A stretch of DNA of 64,000 nucleotides, from assembly GCF_000273375.1 (NCBI RefSeq), contig NZ_CM001557.1:1769910-1833909 (forward strand). The letters are read 5' to 3'. A program made the translations under genes and the position numbers. The notes beneath the pieces are model-generated. The model was not told the origin of the DNA, searched no databases, and saw nothing but the letters and a program-made list of their open reading frames with translations. How positions within the stretch are numbered: position 1 is the first letter of the stretch; every line of letters begins with the position of its first letter. Below, one piece after another: positions 48,892 through 59,312 of this stretch. This stretch comes from Bartonella birtlesii IBS 325. Its GTDB lineage: Bacteria > Pseudomonadota > Alphaproteobacteria > Rhizobiales > Rhizobiaceae.

Positions 48892-49535
48892 AAAAAGATT
48901 CTTCCTTTTTTGGAATTTTTTCTCGCAATTGGATTTTTATTCGTGGTGTGCCCAAAATAAGCTTTCTTCCACCCGAAGGGCCGCCAGAAATTGCTTTTGC
49001 GGGACGTTCTAATGTTGGAAAATCATCTTTAATCAACGCACTCGTCCAGCAAAAAGGTTTAGCGCGTACCTCAAACACACCAGGGCGCACGCAAGAGCTT
49101 AATTACTTTGTGCCCGATGGTTTCACTGGACAACAAGATGATCTTCCTCCCCTAGCACTGGTAGACATGCCGGGCTATGGTTTTGCTGAGGCTCCTAAAA
49201 ATCTGGTTGATGCATGGATAAACTTGATTTTTAGCTATTTACAAGGCCGTACAACATTAAAACGCGTTTATGTATTGATTGATTCACGCCATGGAATCAA
49301 AAAGAATGATGCAGATGTTCTCGATCTCCTTGATAAAGCTGCTGTTTCTTATCAAATTATTTTCACTAAAAGTGACAAAATCAAATCAAATGATCTTGAA
49401 AAATTAATAACAACCACAAAAACAAAGCTTCTCAAACGTCCAGCAGCTTACCCTGAACTTCTTGTAACCTCTTCAGAAAAAGCGTTTGGTTTGGAAGAAT
49501 TGCGTGCCGCCATTTTACAAACAATCGCAATATAG
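48888..49535 (+). CDS. yihA: ribosome biogenesis GTPase YihA/YsxC (EngB)
   Basis: Essential small GTPase for 50S assembly. 215 aa: G1 [13 protein letters not shown]2 region [16 protein letters not shown]3 [10 protein letters not shown] (D-x-x-G), G4 FTKSDK, G5 near VTSSEKAFG. It keeps the normal rpmH-rnpA-yidC-engB order; argB, which follows in many relatives, is missing here, consistent with loss of arginine synthesis in Bartonella. Confidence 0.94.
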   Translation: MKKDSSFFGIFSRNWIFIRGVPKISFLPPEGPPEIAFAGRSNVGKSSLINALVQQKGLARTSNTPGRTQELNYFVPDGFTGQQDDLPPLALVDMPGYGFAEAPKNLVDAWINLIFSYLQGRTTLKRVYVLIDSRHGIKKNDADVLDLLDKAAVSYQIIFTKSDKIKSNDLEKLITTTKTKLLKRPAAYPELLVTSSEKAFGLEELRAAILQTIAI

Positions 49536-49674
49536 AATATATTTTTGTTTTTTTAAGAGTTTATTAAACATAATTGTGAGCTTCTGCTAATAAACTTGTA
49601 CTTATAGTAAAGCGTCTTTATAAAATTCTATTCCTTGAAGGAATTCTCATCAACTCTATTTGATAATGTAGATT

Positions 49675-50367
49675 ATGCTGACACTATTTCACTCTCCCCT
49701 CTCTTCTGCCTCTCGTTTTATACGCCTTATTCTTGGAGAATATGGTATAACCGCTCAACTCATTGAAGAACATGAATGGGCTAGAAGGCATGAATTTCTT
49801 GCACTCAATCCAGCTGGACATGTGCCCGTTCTTCTTGATGAACATGAAGTTCCATTATCAGGAGCTTTTGTTATCTATGAATATCTAGATGAAACTCATG
49901 GAAGTTTACGCCAAGAGAATAAATTCTTTCCGGAAAATCCTTTAGGTCGGGCTGAAGTACGCCGTCTCAATGACTGGTTTTTAAATAAACTTGAAACTGA
50001 AGCTACACGTCATATTGTACGAGAACGAATCTATAAACGTGAAATGCCACTAGCCATTGGCGGTGGTGCCCCCAATTCGCAAATTTTACGCAATGCACGT
50101 ACCAATATTCCACCCCATATGAACTATCTTAATTGGCTCTGCGCATCTCGTGACTGGTTAGTCGACTCTGAACTCTCTTATGCAGATCTCGCAGCAGCAG
50201 CTGCTATCTCTGTCCTTGATTTTTTAGGAGAAATTGACTGGGAACCAATACCGGCAGCAAAAGATTGGTATATGCGAATTAAATCACGACCTTCTTTCCG
50301 TTCTCTTTTAACAGATCGCGTTCGAGGTATTGTAGCAAGTCCTCATTATACAGATCTTGATTTTTAA
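49675..50367 (+). CDS. glutathione S-transferase family protein
   Basis: 230 aa. N-terminal thioredoxin-like domain (1-80) with FHSPLSSASRFIRLILGEYG, cis-Pro site HVPVLLDEHEVPLSGAFVI and YEYLDETHG, then a helical C-terminal domain with SYADLAAAAAISVLDFLG. The active-site position reads serine (PLSSASR), as in some beta/zeta-like bacterial GSTs, so conjugation activity is uncertain. Single gene; reaction unknown. Confidence 0.85.
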   Translation: MLTLFHSPLSSASRFIRLILGEYGITAQLIEEHEWARRHEFLALNPAGHVPVLLDEHEVPLSGAFVIYEYLDETHGSLRQENKFFPENPLGRAEVRRLNDWFLNKLETEATRHIVRERIYKREMPLAIGGGAPNSQILRNARTNIPPHMNYLNWLCASRDWLVDSELSYADLAAAAAISVLDFLGEIDWEPIPAAKDWYMRIKSRPSFRSLLTDRVRGIVASPHYTDLDF

Positions 50368-50883
50368 GCATTTCTGCTGAACAAATATGAAAGCAATATT
50401 TTATATCAAAAAGATGTAGCTCTATATCCATAAAATCCTATATAGTTTTATACGGCATTAAACAACATATTGATTTATCCTCAAAATCTTAAAAAAAAAC
50501 TATAAAGGTAAATTATTCTTTACATTTTAGCTTTATTTATGATGAAATAAAATATTCTTGCATATTTTTAACGAGTAAGCATGTGGGTAAAACTATTTAA
50601 AATAAAGATTTTAAATTCCCCTATATGAGAACTGTAGCAGGGATGCGAAATGAGCAAATAAACAATAAAGCAACATATGATATTTTCCAAATATATGGAT
50701 TCAAAAATTATTGCCTAGCACGCACATAGTTTGCTCTATAATAAAATTTGCCATGCGCCTTTCATTGATGAACAATCTTTGTAGAGAGCCAAAAAAGTAC
50801 AATTTTTTCTCAAAAGAAAAGGAACCGTTGGCAAGAAGACAAGAATTTGCCTATAAGAGGTAAAGTATCATAAGGAGAAGAAT
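50368..50883. other. intergenic before dapB
   Basis: AT-rich. A -10-like TATAAT lies near 50738 without a well-spaced -35. The dapB ribosome site AAGGAGAAG is at the right edge. Nothing else seen. Confidence 0.4.
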
Positions 50884-51696
50884 ATGCGCCTTACTGTTGT
50901 TGGTGCCAATGGAAGAATGGGACGCGCACTTATTGCAGCGATACAGCAAAGAAAAGATATAGAACTTTGTGCTGTACTTGTCCGTAAAGGGTCCCCGTTT
51001 GTCAATAAAGATGCCAGTATATTGATTAATTCAGATGTTCTTGATATTCGCATCACTGATGATCCCGAAAGCGCCTTTTCTAATACGGAAGGAATTATAG
51101 ATTTTTCTCAACCACAAGCCAGTATTCTTTATGCCAATTATGCTGCTCAAAAAGGTCTTGTACATATTATTGGTACAACGGGATTTAATAAAACAGAAGA
51201 AGCACAAATTGCAGATTTTGCAAAAGACACAACTATTGTTAAATCTGGAAATATGAGTCTTGGCGTAAATCTGTTAGCAAACCTTGTCAAAAAAGCAGCC
51301 AAAGCATTAGAATCGGATGATTTTGATATTGAAATTTATGAAATGCATCACGCAAACAAAGCAGACGCCCCTTCTGGAACAGCTCTTCTTCTTGGACAAG
51401 CGGCAGCCGAGGGTCGCAATATTACGCTTAAAAATATGAGTATCAATGAATGCAACAGCCATACAGGTAAACGCGAAAAAGGAACCATTGGCTTTGCCTG
51501 TTCACGGGGTGGAACGGTTGTTGGCGAACACAGCGTCATTTTTGCCGGCCAAAATGAGCGCATTGTTCTCTCACACACAGCACAAGAACGTTCTATTTTT
51601 GCCAATGGAGCATTAAAAGCAGCTTTATGGGCCCAAAATCATAAAAATGGTCTTTATTCAATGCTGGATGTTTTGGGATTGAATGATGAGCTTTAA
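50884..51696 (+). CDS. dapB: 4-hydroxy-tetrahydrodipicolinate reductase
   Basis: NAD(P)H-dependent step of the lysine/diaminopimelate pathway, needed for peptidoglycan. 270 aa: [13 protein letters not shown] (4-16) nucleotide fold, GTTGFNK, and the signature [16 protein letters not shown] (about 155-170) with the catalytic His-His and Lys. C-terminal [16 protein letters not shown]. Strong RBS. gpmA follows after 29 bases. Confidence 0.96.
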   Translation: MRLTVVGANGRMGRALIAAIQQRKDIELCAVLVRKGSPFVNKDASILINSDVLDIRITDDPESAFSNTEGIIDFSQPQASILYANYAAQKGLVHIIGTTGFNKTEEAQIADFAKDTTIVKSGNMSLGVNLLANLVKKAAKALESDDFDIEIYEMHHANKADAPSGTALLLGQAAAEGRNITLKNMSINECNSHTGKREKGTIGFACSRGGTVVGEHSVIFAGQNERIVLSHTAQERSIFANGALKAALWAQNHKNGLYSMLDVLGLNDEL

Positions 51697-51725
51697 AAAA
51701 TCGATGTAACACAAGGAAATGCATA

Positions 51726-52346
51726 ATGGGACGCACACTTGTACTCATCCGTCATGGACAAAGTGAATGGAATCTCAAAAACCTTTTTACCGGTTGGAAA
51801 GACCCAGATTTGACAGAAAAAGGTTGCATAGAAGCAATAGCAGCAGGAAAAAAACTTAAAGAGGTTGGTTTAAAATTTGATATCGCCTATACGTCTGCTC
51901 TACAGCGAGCACAAAAAACAGCGCGGCACATCTTAGCACAAATGGAACAAGAAGATTTAGAATTAGTAAAAAACCCCGCATTAAATGAACGTAATTATGG
52001 CGATCTGTCTGGTCTAAATAAAGATGAAGTACGCCAACAATGGGGAGAAAAACAAGTACAAATGTGGCGCCGCTCCTATACAGTTGCCCCCCCAAATGGA
52101 GAAAGCCTACGCGATACTTGTGCACGTGTTTTGCCCTATTATCTCTATCATATACAACCTCATATTTTGCGTTCTCAAACTGTCCTGGTAGCAGCACACG
52201 GCAACTCTCTTCGTGCTCTTATGATGGCACTTGAAGGACTTAATAGTGAGGAAATTATTTCTCAAGAATTAGCAACAGCGATTCCTATAATTTATACATT
52301 TAATTCCGATTCAACAATTTCTTCAAAGACTGTCGCCACACCTTAA
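51726..52346 (+). CDS. gpmA: 2,3-bisphosphoglycerate-dependent phosphoglycerate mutase
   Basis: Interconverts 3- and 2-phosphoglycerate in glycolysis. 206 aa, the short alphaproteobacterial form (E. coli GpmA is about 250). The catalytic RHGQSEWN carries the phospho-His at H10. [22 protein letters not shown], then [12 protein letters not shown] with the second His. Co-directional with dapB and probably co-transcribed with it. Confidence 0.95.
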   Translation: MGRTLVLIRHGQSEWNLKNLFTGWKDPDLTEKGCIEAIAAGKKLKEVGLKFDIAYTSALQRAQKTARHILAQMEQEDLELVKNPALNERNYGDLSGLNKDEVRQQWGEKQVQMWRRSYTVAPPNGESLRDTCARVLPYYLYHIQPHILRSQTVLVAAHGNSLRALMMALEGLNSEEIISQELATAIPIIYTFNSDSTISSKTVATP

Positions 52347-52728
52347 ATAAAGCGTAATGGAATTTAGAAGGATAATCCAATGTTGTCCCGCTCAAAAATG
52401 AACAGTTTTTTCTCCCCCTCACCATAAGGATCAATTTTTTGCCCTCCCCCATGTGTCATCAGATGAGTTTTTCTTGAGAAGCCTCTCTTGCAATTACTCA
52501 TGAACTTCTAAGTTCTTCGAACAATTCTGCCCTTAATATTACATTGGGCTTTATTATTTTTTACTTGATTAATAAAAAACCAAAATTAAGAATCAACAAT
52601 ATTACGCTTTAGAATATGCATGATACGCAGAGAAGCAGATTCCACTACCCGTACCGATAGGCAATGTTTGATAGCACTATAAATAATTTTATTGACAGAG
52701 CAACATCACAAGCTTAGATGAATTTTAA
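52347..52728. other. intergenic between gpmA and tRNA-Leu
   Basis: No gene seen; contains the tRNA-Leu promoter at its right end. Confidence 0.4.
52692..52720 (+). promoter_or_regulatory. promoter of tRNA-Leu
   Basis: TTGACA (52692-52697), 17-base spacer, TAGATG (52715-52720), ending 8 bases before the tRNA. Confidence 0.6.
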
Positions 52729-52813
52729 GCCCAGATGGCGGAATTGGTAGACGCGCAGGTTTCAGGTACCTGTGCCGCAAGGCGTGGAGGTTCGAGTCCT
52801 CTTTTGGGCACCA
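52729..52813 (+). tRNA. tRNA-Leu (CAG)
   Basis: 85 nt including an encoded CCA. Acceptor GCCCAGA pairs with TTTGGGC; D-loop has GGTAGACGC; anticodon arm CAGGT-TTCAGGT-ACCTG gives CAG; long variable arm typical of class II; T arm GAGG-TTCGAGT-CCTC. Confidence 0.95.
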
Positions 52814-54023
52814 TATGGCTTTATATTACTATTAACTTATTGATACTTCATATGTTTTTTTAAGTGAGGGACGCGTAGATAAAAGTGAGGGAATAGGATT
52901 TTGCAATTTCTCTCTCAATTATTGCGAATGAGAATTTCTTTTTGCAGTGTTTTTGTTATTTTGTTTGGAGGGCTCTGACTCTGGGTAAACGACTTTTTTA
53001 GATGTAAGAAAATATTCTCTAGTGCATCCATAGGAAGGGAAAATCAACAACAAACATCAAAGATAATAAATGCTATCCATTTCATGAAACATGACATTAT
53101 CTTCATACCTTGACCAGGAAAAGATACTCTCCAATTCACTAGCCATGCTAATGCCCTCATGACAACAGCTTTTTTCTCCCTGTACTTTGTTTTTAGAATG
53201 CAACAGAATATACTTATGCTCAACTACAGAACATTTAATTACAATTGGAGAAATAAATATAATATCGATATTTTAAATTCATCTCTTTTCTTAAATTTTA
53301 ATGAAGAATAGTCAAAACACAAAAACTAAAGGAAAAATATAGGCTACATAACCTTAAAATGTTAAAAAGGATCTGTTTCCTTAGTATCATTCTAGAGGAA
53401 ATTAATTTGATAAATAAGAAAAGATCGTGAAACAGCATCATTTGGAAGAACAATGTACCTACTTTCTTACCTATAGTAATAATGCGATTTTCTTTCAACT
53501 CAACATATTCCTTTATCAACCACAGTGAAACTTGAGAAAATTTGCTACGTTACATAGCATAGTAGATCAAGAAAAAGCTTTAATCACCCATTTCCTGGAT
53601 TTTAAAAATTTTCTTGTTTTGGCTAATTTTCATATTTAAGAAAACGCATTGCTATGCATGCAGCACATCTCGAAGAAATCTCCTAGAAAAAGGTAACTTT
53701 TTAATCCACAAAACGTGCACTACCATCAATAATCATTTCAAAGTTACAATATTTCCTCCTGTTAACACTCTTTTGGTCATCATACACACCAATGATTCAA
53801 TAATGCTGTTAAATTTTGGGATGGTTATAGCAATTGCTTTTCATGAATCGCTGTGTGAGAATATGAAATAGCCAACTTTTCATAGAAAAACGTTTTCTAA
53901 AGCAGAAATTTTACTATCACGTTTGTAGAACATTATAATGAATAGACCGCATACCCTTGCTCTCACCTATAAATCCTATAATGCAGTACGAATGCTCGTT
54001 AATATTTATCACACGATTTTTTA
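52814..54023. other. 1.2-kb decayed region after tRNA-Leu
   Basis: No intact gene. Short frames (for example 53298-53519 minus and 53614-53871 plus) lack domains. GTGAGGGA occurs twice at 52863-52894. No integrase remnant is recognisable despite the tRNA. Probably gene decay. Confidence 0.45.
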
Positions 54024-55115
54024 ATGTCTATGGAGATTAGTCTAGCACAATTAACTGTTTTTCAAATGGCCTTTTTCGTAATCATTCTGCTTCTTGATTT
54101 TCTCTGTACTGTTCTTTCAGACAGATATCGACGTAAATATTCAATCATGGCGGCGTCATTACGACCGGTGTATTCTATCTTCTACACCTTCAGTCCCTAA
54201 TACGATAATCCTTATCATTGCACAAATTCTTTATACTGCGGACATTGGTCTCATTGCAAGTGCCATTGACCGATGAATTTACACTCTCTCGGCCACAAAC
54301 AAGACCCTTTTCACATTATGCTCATCTCACTCAGCAGACAAACTCTTTCCGTAGCATTATCAGCCTATCATAGGAATTGGCACAATATACTTCTCTGGAC
54401 AATATCTTATGGGATATATGATCTTATGCCTAATAGGAATTATTTTTTAATATTCTTTATTGTTCCTGAAGAAAAAAGACAGTAATTGAAAAATTCAAAA
54501 CAACAACGATCCCGCAAAATGCCAAAGAAACACTGCCAATATTTCAAAATAGCGTTGGAGAGATATGGTTTATTTTTCTCATATGCCTTTTTAGTGCCGG
54601 TATTCAGATTATTTATCATTTCTAGCAGCCAATAATACCCTCAACAAACGAAATCGATTATCTTAACAATACACAAATTCCTGCACTCACAGACTACTAT
54701 ATAGAGGCTTTTTCAACGCAATATTTTTCAAATTTACTGATTTCTAAATATTATGTATTCGATAACAAATACAGGAATTCTATAAAATATTCTTCGTTCT
54801 TCTTCACCTTGGTGCGCATAGGGTTTTATTTTTTAGTTCGTAGCAACCAAACAACTGTAGCAATTATCGCATTTTCGTTAATCCATGGATTTATTTGTAC
54901 CGTACCAATAGGTGCAAAAGCTTGTTTTTCAGAGCTTAAACCAAAACAAACTCAGCACATTTCTGGAATTATTGGAGCTGTATCTTGTTGTGGACGAATA
55001 TTCGCAATTACGGTATTAAGCATCTCATTTCTTTTCTGCCTGCAAAAGCTTCACTATCTTATTATCTTATCTTGCCAACAATCACTTTTTTATGTGCAGT
55101 TTAGTCGCGATAAGA
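54024..55115 (+). pseudogene. decayed MFS-type transporter
   Basis: Starts with an open stretch, QLTVFQMAFFVIILLLDFL then CTVLSDRYRRKYSIM, which is MFS TM2 and the motif-A loop (DRxGRK). Later, in other frames, come IAQILYTADIGLIASAI, IYFSGQYLMGYMILCLIGII, EIWFIFLICLFSAGIQIIY then F-stop-QPIIPSTNEID, and finally IAFSLIHGFICTVPIGAKA. The order of segments fits a 12-TM permease broken by at least three frameshifts and several stops. Confidence 0.65.
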
Positions 55116-55299
55116 TGAGCAACACTCCCTCGCAGAGATCTGCGAGAAGAAAGCATACAACGATACCCATTAATATAGCCGGCACTTCTTTAAATCACCG
55201 ACATACCAAAACACGTTAAGAAGATTCGGGATAGATAGAAAAACAAATCAAAGAGACTCGAAATCCTCTCACCTTTATATAATCAACTGATTTTACGTT

Positions 55300-55390
55300 T
55301 GGCGGAGAGGAAGAGATTCGAACTCTCGAGAGCCTTTTGAGCCCTACTCCCTTAGCAGGGGAGCGCCTTCGACCACTCGGCCACCTCTCC
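55300..55390 (-). tRNA. tRNA-Ser (GCT)
   Basis: 91 nt on the minus strand with encoded CCA. Acceptor GGAGAGG/CCTCTCC, D arm GCCGAGTGGTCGAAGGC, anticodon arm CTCCC-CTGCTAA-GGGAG (GCT), long variable arm and T arm GAG-TTCGAAT-CTC. Class II serine tRNA. Confidence 0.95.
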
Positions 55391-55694
55391 AAGAAGGTGC
55401 ATAAATGGTATCAACAGAAAGTTCAAGACATTTTCGATATTTTTTTTAATATCTAAGATTTTTCTTTTATTTATTACAGAAAAAGAGTTAATAAAAGACG
55501 AATGTGCTTTTTTTACCACATTGCCATGAATAGTACATCAATATCTTTCAAAAAGTTAATTTCATATTTGTATATTAAAAAAAGATTAGTATAGCTAGGA
55601 ATTATAAGTATAGCGTATTTTACTCTACCTTTTATGAGTTGAAAAAATAATATTCCCTAACGAAGATTGAACTACCTTTCATTGGAGATTCATT
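55391..55694. other. region between tRNA-Ser and the porin gene
   Basis: AT-rich leader of the porin gene with RBS TTGGAGA just before the ATG. A confident porin promoter could not be picked. Confidence 0.4.
55398..55426 (-). promoter_or_regulatory. promoter of tRNA-Ser
   Basis: On the minus strand TTGAAC (55426-55421), 17-base spacer, TATGCA (55403-55398), ending 7 bases before the tRNA. Confidence 0.5.
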
Positions 55695-56900
55695 ATGAAC
55701 ATTAAGTCCCTTTTTTTAAGCTCTGCAGCAGTTTTTTTAGCAATTTCTGGAGCACAAGCAGCTTCCACAGTGATTCCAGAACCAGAACCTGTAGAATACG
55801 TTCGCGTTTGCGATGCATACGGGAAAGGATATTTCTATATTCCTGGAACAGAGACTTGCATGCGTTTATCAGGAAATGTCCGCACTGATTTTCTAGGCGG
55901 TGATAACATTGATGCAACAACAAATGCAGAATTAGCTGCCAAAAGAAAAACTTATAGTGCATCATCACAGTTAACTCTTGTTTTTCAAACCGCTTCTGAA
56001 ACGGAAATGGGAACACTTCGTTCATATGCACGCGTCTCTTCAAACTGGAGCAATGGTGCGAATAAAGATGGTGCAAAACTTGCTGCTGCTTACATTGAAC
56101 TTGGAGGTTTTCGCGTAGGTCTTGATGACACAATCTTCAACAGCTGGACTGGTGACTATGGCAACGTTCTCAATGATGACAGCATAGCACCAGCAGGTAT
56201 AACACGAACCAATTTTATTTCTTATACCTTTAGTGGTGACAGTGGCTTTTCTGCCATTATCGGAGCTGAATTAGGAAATGCTTCATTCAAATCAGATGAT
56301 TTAACTTACTACTATATCAATCAAGATGACAAAATTGCTCTCGTTCCCAGCAATGACCTTCCACCAAGCAAAGGCGTAAAAAATTACACTCCTAATCTGA
56401 TTTTAGGAATGAAGTTTATGCAAAAATGGGGAGGATTTTCTACAGTTGTAGCTTATGATTCTTACTACAAAAAATGGGCTGGTAAAGTCCGTGCAGATTT
56501 CAATGTCAATGATCGTTTTAACCTATGGGTAATGGCTGGCTATAAAAATAGTGTTGATTACTACACAGCAGACAAAGACAATACGCTATCGAGACAGAAT
56601 ACAACAATCTACGCAAACTGGGGAGGCAAATGGGCTGCTTGGGCTGGTGCAACTTATAAACTCACTCCAAAAGCAAATTTAAATGCTCAAGTTTCTTACA
56701 GTGCGGTAAAAACCTTTGCAACTTCCGTGAATATTGCATACACGCTGGTTCCAGGCTTTGTGATTACACCAGAGCTGACTTACGTTTCTTGGAACGATGA
56801 TCGCACTTTAAAAAGCGTAGACAATAGTACAACCTATACCTATGCTCTCAATAAGAAAAATGCTTTTCAGGGTATGATCCGCTTACAGCGTTCATTCTAA
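55695..56900 (+). CDS. alphaproteobacterial outer-membrane porin (Porin_2, Omp43-like)
   Basis: 401 aa. Signal peptide (SLFLSSAAVFLAISGAQA, cut near residue 22). The Porin_2 signature follows: PVEYVRVCDAYGKGYFYIPG then TETCMRLSGNVR, with a conserved Cys pair. Many amphipathic strands follow and the protein ends in RLQRSF with the terminal Phe that marks outer-membrane barrels. It forms a diffusion trimer in the family. In B. henselae the equivalent, Omp43, is reported to bind endothelial cells. Monocistronic: a terminator follows at 56919. Confidence 0.93.
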   Translation: MNIKSLFLSSAAVFLAISGAQAASTVIPEPEPVEYVRVCDAYGKGYFYIPGTETCMRLSGNVRTDFLGGDNIDATTNAELAAKRKTYSASSQLTLVFQTASETEMGTLRSYARVSSNWSNGANKDGAKLAAAYIELGGFRVGLDDTIFNSWTGDYGNVLNDDSIAPAGITRTNFISYTFSGDSGFSAIIGAELGNASFKSDDLTYYYINQDDKIALVPSNDLPPSKGVKNYTPNLILGMKFMQKWGGFSTVVAYDSYYKKWAGKVRADFNVNDRFNLWVMAGYKNSVDYYTADKDNTLSRQNTTIYANWGGKWAAWAGATYKLTPKANLNAQVSYSAVKTFATSVNIAYTLVPGFVITPELTYVSWNDDRTLKSVDNSTTYTYALNKKNAFQGMIRLQRSF

Positions 56901-56918
56901 TTTTTTAGATGTTACTTT

Positions 56919-56956
56919 TAAAAGCTGGCAACATAGGTTACCGGCTTTTAGTTTTT
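56919..56956 (+). terminator. Rho-independent terminator after the porin gene
   Basis: 10-bp stem TAAAAGCTGG (56919-56928) with CCGGCTTTTA (56941-56950, one G-T pair), 12-base loop, then GTTTTT. Confidence 0.8.
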
Positions 56957-57555
56957 AAAGTTTTCTAAGATAACTATAACACTATCTCATAATATTTTTT
57001 TCTACTATCTCTGCAAAAAGCTACTTACTGTTATAAAAACATTCCAAACAAATAAGCTGGATATAGCTTCAACGCATGAGACAATTTATCATAGAAATAT
57101 TTTTAGTAAAAACGATCATGCTGAAACAAATAACTTTCTGATTTCGCATGCCGAGGCTTTGAAATGAGAAAATTTTTCTATATTCAAAAAACTCTCATTC
57201 AAATTACAAAACAATGAATTATCCTTATAAAATTCTGTTTTGCACAATACCCCTCCTCTTTTTCTATGCAACTCTTGAACACTACGTCCTTTATACCACG
57301 TATAACATCTTAACTTTACGTGCCTTTTTAAATGAGGATGTTTCATAGACGACACAAAAACGGGTTTTAAAGTTTACCTCTTCAAACTACAGAGCTTTTT
57401 TCATCCTTTTTCCATGAATAGCTTTAAATGTAATTTTTCTCTCACACCGTAAACAAACTTCTTTTGCGTAAACTCAATAGGCAAAATAAAAAACACTGCC
57501 CATAGAAAACACACACTATGGATAATTATACGCATTTTAATCAAGATACACTGAA
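56957..57555. other. intergenic, no recognisable gene
   Basis: A 79-codon minus-strand frame (57116-57355) has many Cys, Lys and Arg but no domain or RBS. Nothing else seen. Confidence 0.4.
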
Positions 57556-58500
57556 TTAATGCGATGGAAAATATTTATCTACCAAAGCATAAATAATGGC
57601 TGCTGTTTCAATATCCAAAATCCCATCATAATTTTCTTGACGAAAATGAAGCTGAAATGCTCGGATCAAATTCTTATATCCAATTTCGGTACATGCAACT
57701 GAAATATCGTATCCATAACATTTCAGTTTGGTCAAAATATCTTCTTTAGTTGGAAAACTCTTACAAAACTGTTCTTGATAATGACCCTTTCGTTCATCAT
57801 CATACCATGCCCCTATGCCAGCCATATAAAGTTCTTTCCACGGGAAAGCTGCTCCTGGATCACTCTTTCTTCCGATAGCAATATCACTATGTCCAACAAC
57901 ATCGGTAGGCATAATATCTGGATACCTTTGAAGAATATTAAGTGCGAGTTCCTTAACTGCATCAATTTGCGTTGGATTGTAAGAAGGAAAAGTAAAACCA
58001 CGATGATTATAAGTAACTAAATTAACTTTCTCAAGCTGCAAAGCTGTACCATTCACATCACTGCCTTCAGTCCATAAACAAACATCAGTCTGCAATTCAC
58101 TTTCATCTTTATTAACTGGATTTAAAACGCGTACATCTTTTAAAATTGCTTTAACATAAGCCTGCTCTGAAAAATCAGTATCTCCATTCGCTAAATTAAC
58201 TATTTCAATTCCAATGGATGTATCATTTAAGTTATTGCGTCCAGCCCATGAACTCATACCCGCATGCCATGCACGCTTATTTTCATCAACCAAATTAAAG
58301 ATACGCATATCCTTAAATCCTGCTTCAATATAGGTCTTCTCTGATGGATCGGGGACAAGATAGTGGGCACTAACATTCTCTCCTGTAAGAGCCATGACTG
58401 ACTCTTTAAAGTCAAGTGAAGTATAATGCATCACAAGAAAGCGAACACGACGATTAAAGCTCTTGATAGAACGATAACTGTTGTAATCAATCTGATACAT
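57556..58500 (-). CDS. N-acetylmuramoyl-L-alanine amidase (Amidase_2) with a peptidoglycan-binding tail
   Basis: Cuts the bond between MurNAc and the stem peptide. 314 aa: zinc ligands H25 (in VMHYTS), H204 (GHSDIAIGRKSDPG) and D214, catalytic-region E99 (IGIEIVN), and W/H of RAWHAGMSSW. The C-terminal 250-313 looks like a PG_binding_1 domain (LIRAFQLHFRQEN with DGILDIETAAIIYAL). Residues about 106-168 form an insertion between the E99 strand and the GFTFPSY strand not usual in AmiD. No signal peptide, so it would need another export route or act in the cytosol on recycled muropeptides (as AmpD does). Confidence 0.88.
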   Translation of the reverse strand: MYQIDYNSYRSIKSFNRRVRFLVMHYTSLDFKESVMALTGENVSAHYLVPDPSEKTYIEAGFKDMRIFNLVDENKRAWHAGMSSWAGRNNLNDTSIGIEIVNLANGDTDFSEQAYVKAILKDVRVLNPVNKDESELQTDVCLWTEGSDVNGTALQLEKVNLVTYNHRGFTFPSYNPTQIDAVKELALNILQRYPDIMPTDVVGHSDIAIGRKSDPGAAFPWKELYMAGIGAWYDDERKGHYQEQFCKSFPTKEDILTKLKCYGYDISVACTEIGYKNLIRAFQLHFRQENYDGILDIETAAIIYALVDKYFPSH

Positions 58501-59312
58501 AAAAATCCTTCCTTTTTGTTAGTTTACAAGTACCATTGCACATAACAACAGAGTGTACACAAAATAAAATTAAGGCGGTTTTTAAAAACTTTTGTACTAT
58601 ATTCTAACATTTAACTTAAAATTAGCTCACTCAAAGCATCAGAGCTCTTACTCAACAATCAATACAGATTTTCAAAATCTCTGCACACAACATCCATAAA
58701 ATAATTCTGAAAACACTTATCAGCCTCTGAGTTTACTATCTTCCTCAAAAATATCTAAAAAATTATCCATCAAGAAACGAATACAAGCATAATAAAATCA
58801 CTGACCACATATTCCTTGATATTTTGCACATAAAATAACCCTTCCTTTGTATGTATTAAGTAATACACAGCCAGAGACCACCGCACACAAGCTAAAGCAC
58901 CTAACCATCATTCAGTAGTGCTAAAACATTAAAAGGAACTTTTATGATATTTTTGTGTCAATTGACTGACAACTAAATTAACAACACATATTTTTGATTA
59001 ACTTTTTGCAAAGACAATTCTTCAAAGAAATTGGAAAAATCTTTCTCTACAGCTGAAAATAAACAGGATGTCTTCTTATTTTATTATAAAGAAGTTTTTT
59101 CTGAACTTAATAAAAACAATCTTGAAAAAGTAATTTTAATTTCACCACGATCTCCCTATAAATCATATATATACGATTTATATTTAAAATAGCCAAGAAA
59201 ACTTCCTACCAATACAAATTACCTGAAATATAAAAGCAGCAATTACTTCTAACTTAAATTATATTTGACATTTCAGGATGATAATTTAGGAAATATCCCT
59301 AAGTTCAAAAGA
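58501..59312. other. 0.8-kb gap, mostly featureless
   Basis: A plus-strand open stretch at about 59010-59191 reads LEKSFSTAENKQDVFLFYYK and VILISPRSPYKSYIYD without an ATG; perhaps the tail of a dead gene. Nothing else seen. Confidence 0.4.

Noticed and set aside
52729..52813. tRNA-Leu as an integration site for a mobile element
   Set aside because: No integrase, phage gene or duplicated tRNA 3' end found downstream.
54809..55219. 136-codon frame with hydrophobic segments
   Set aside because: It is the last part of the decayed MFS transporter; there is no start signal and the earlier two-thirds of the protein lies in other frames.
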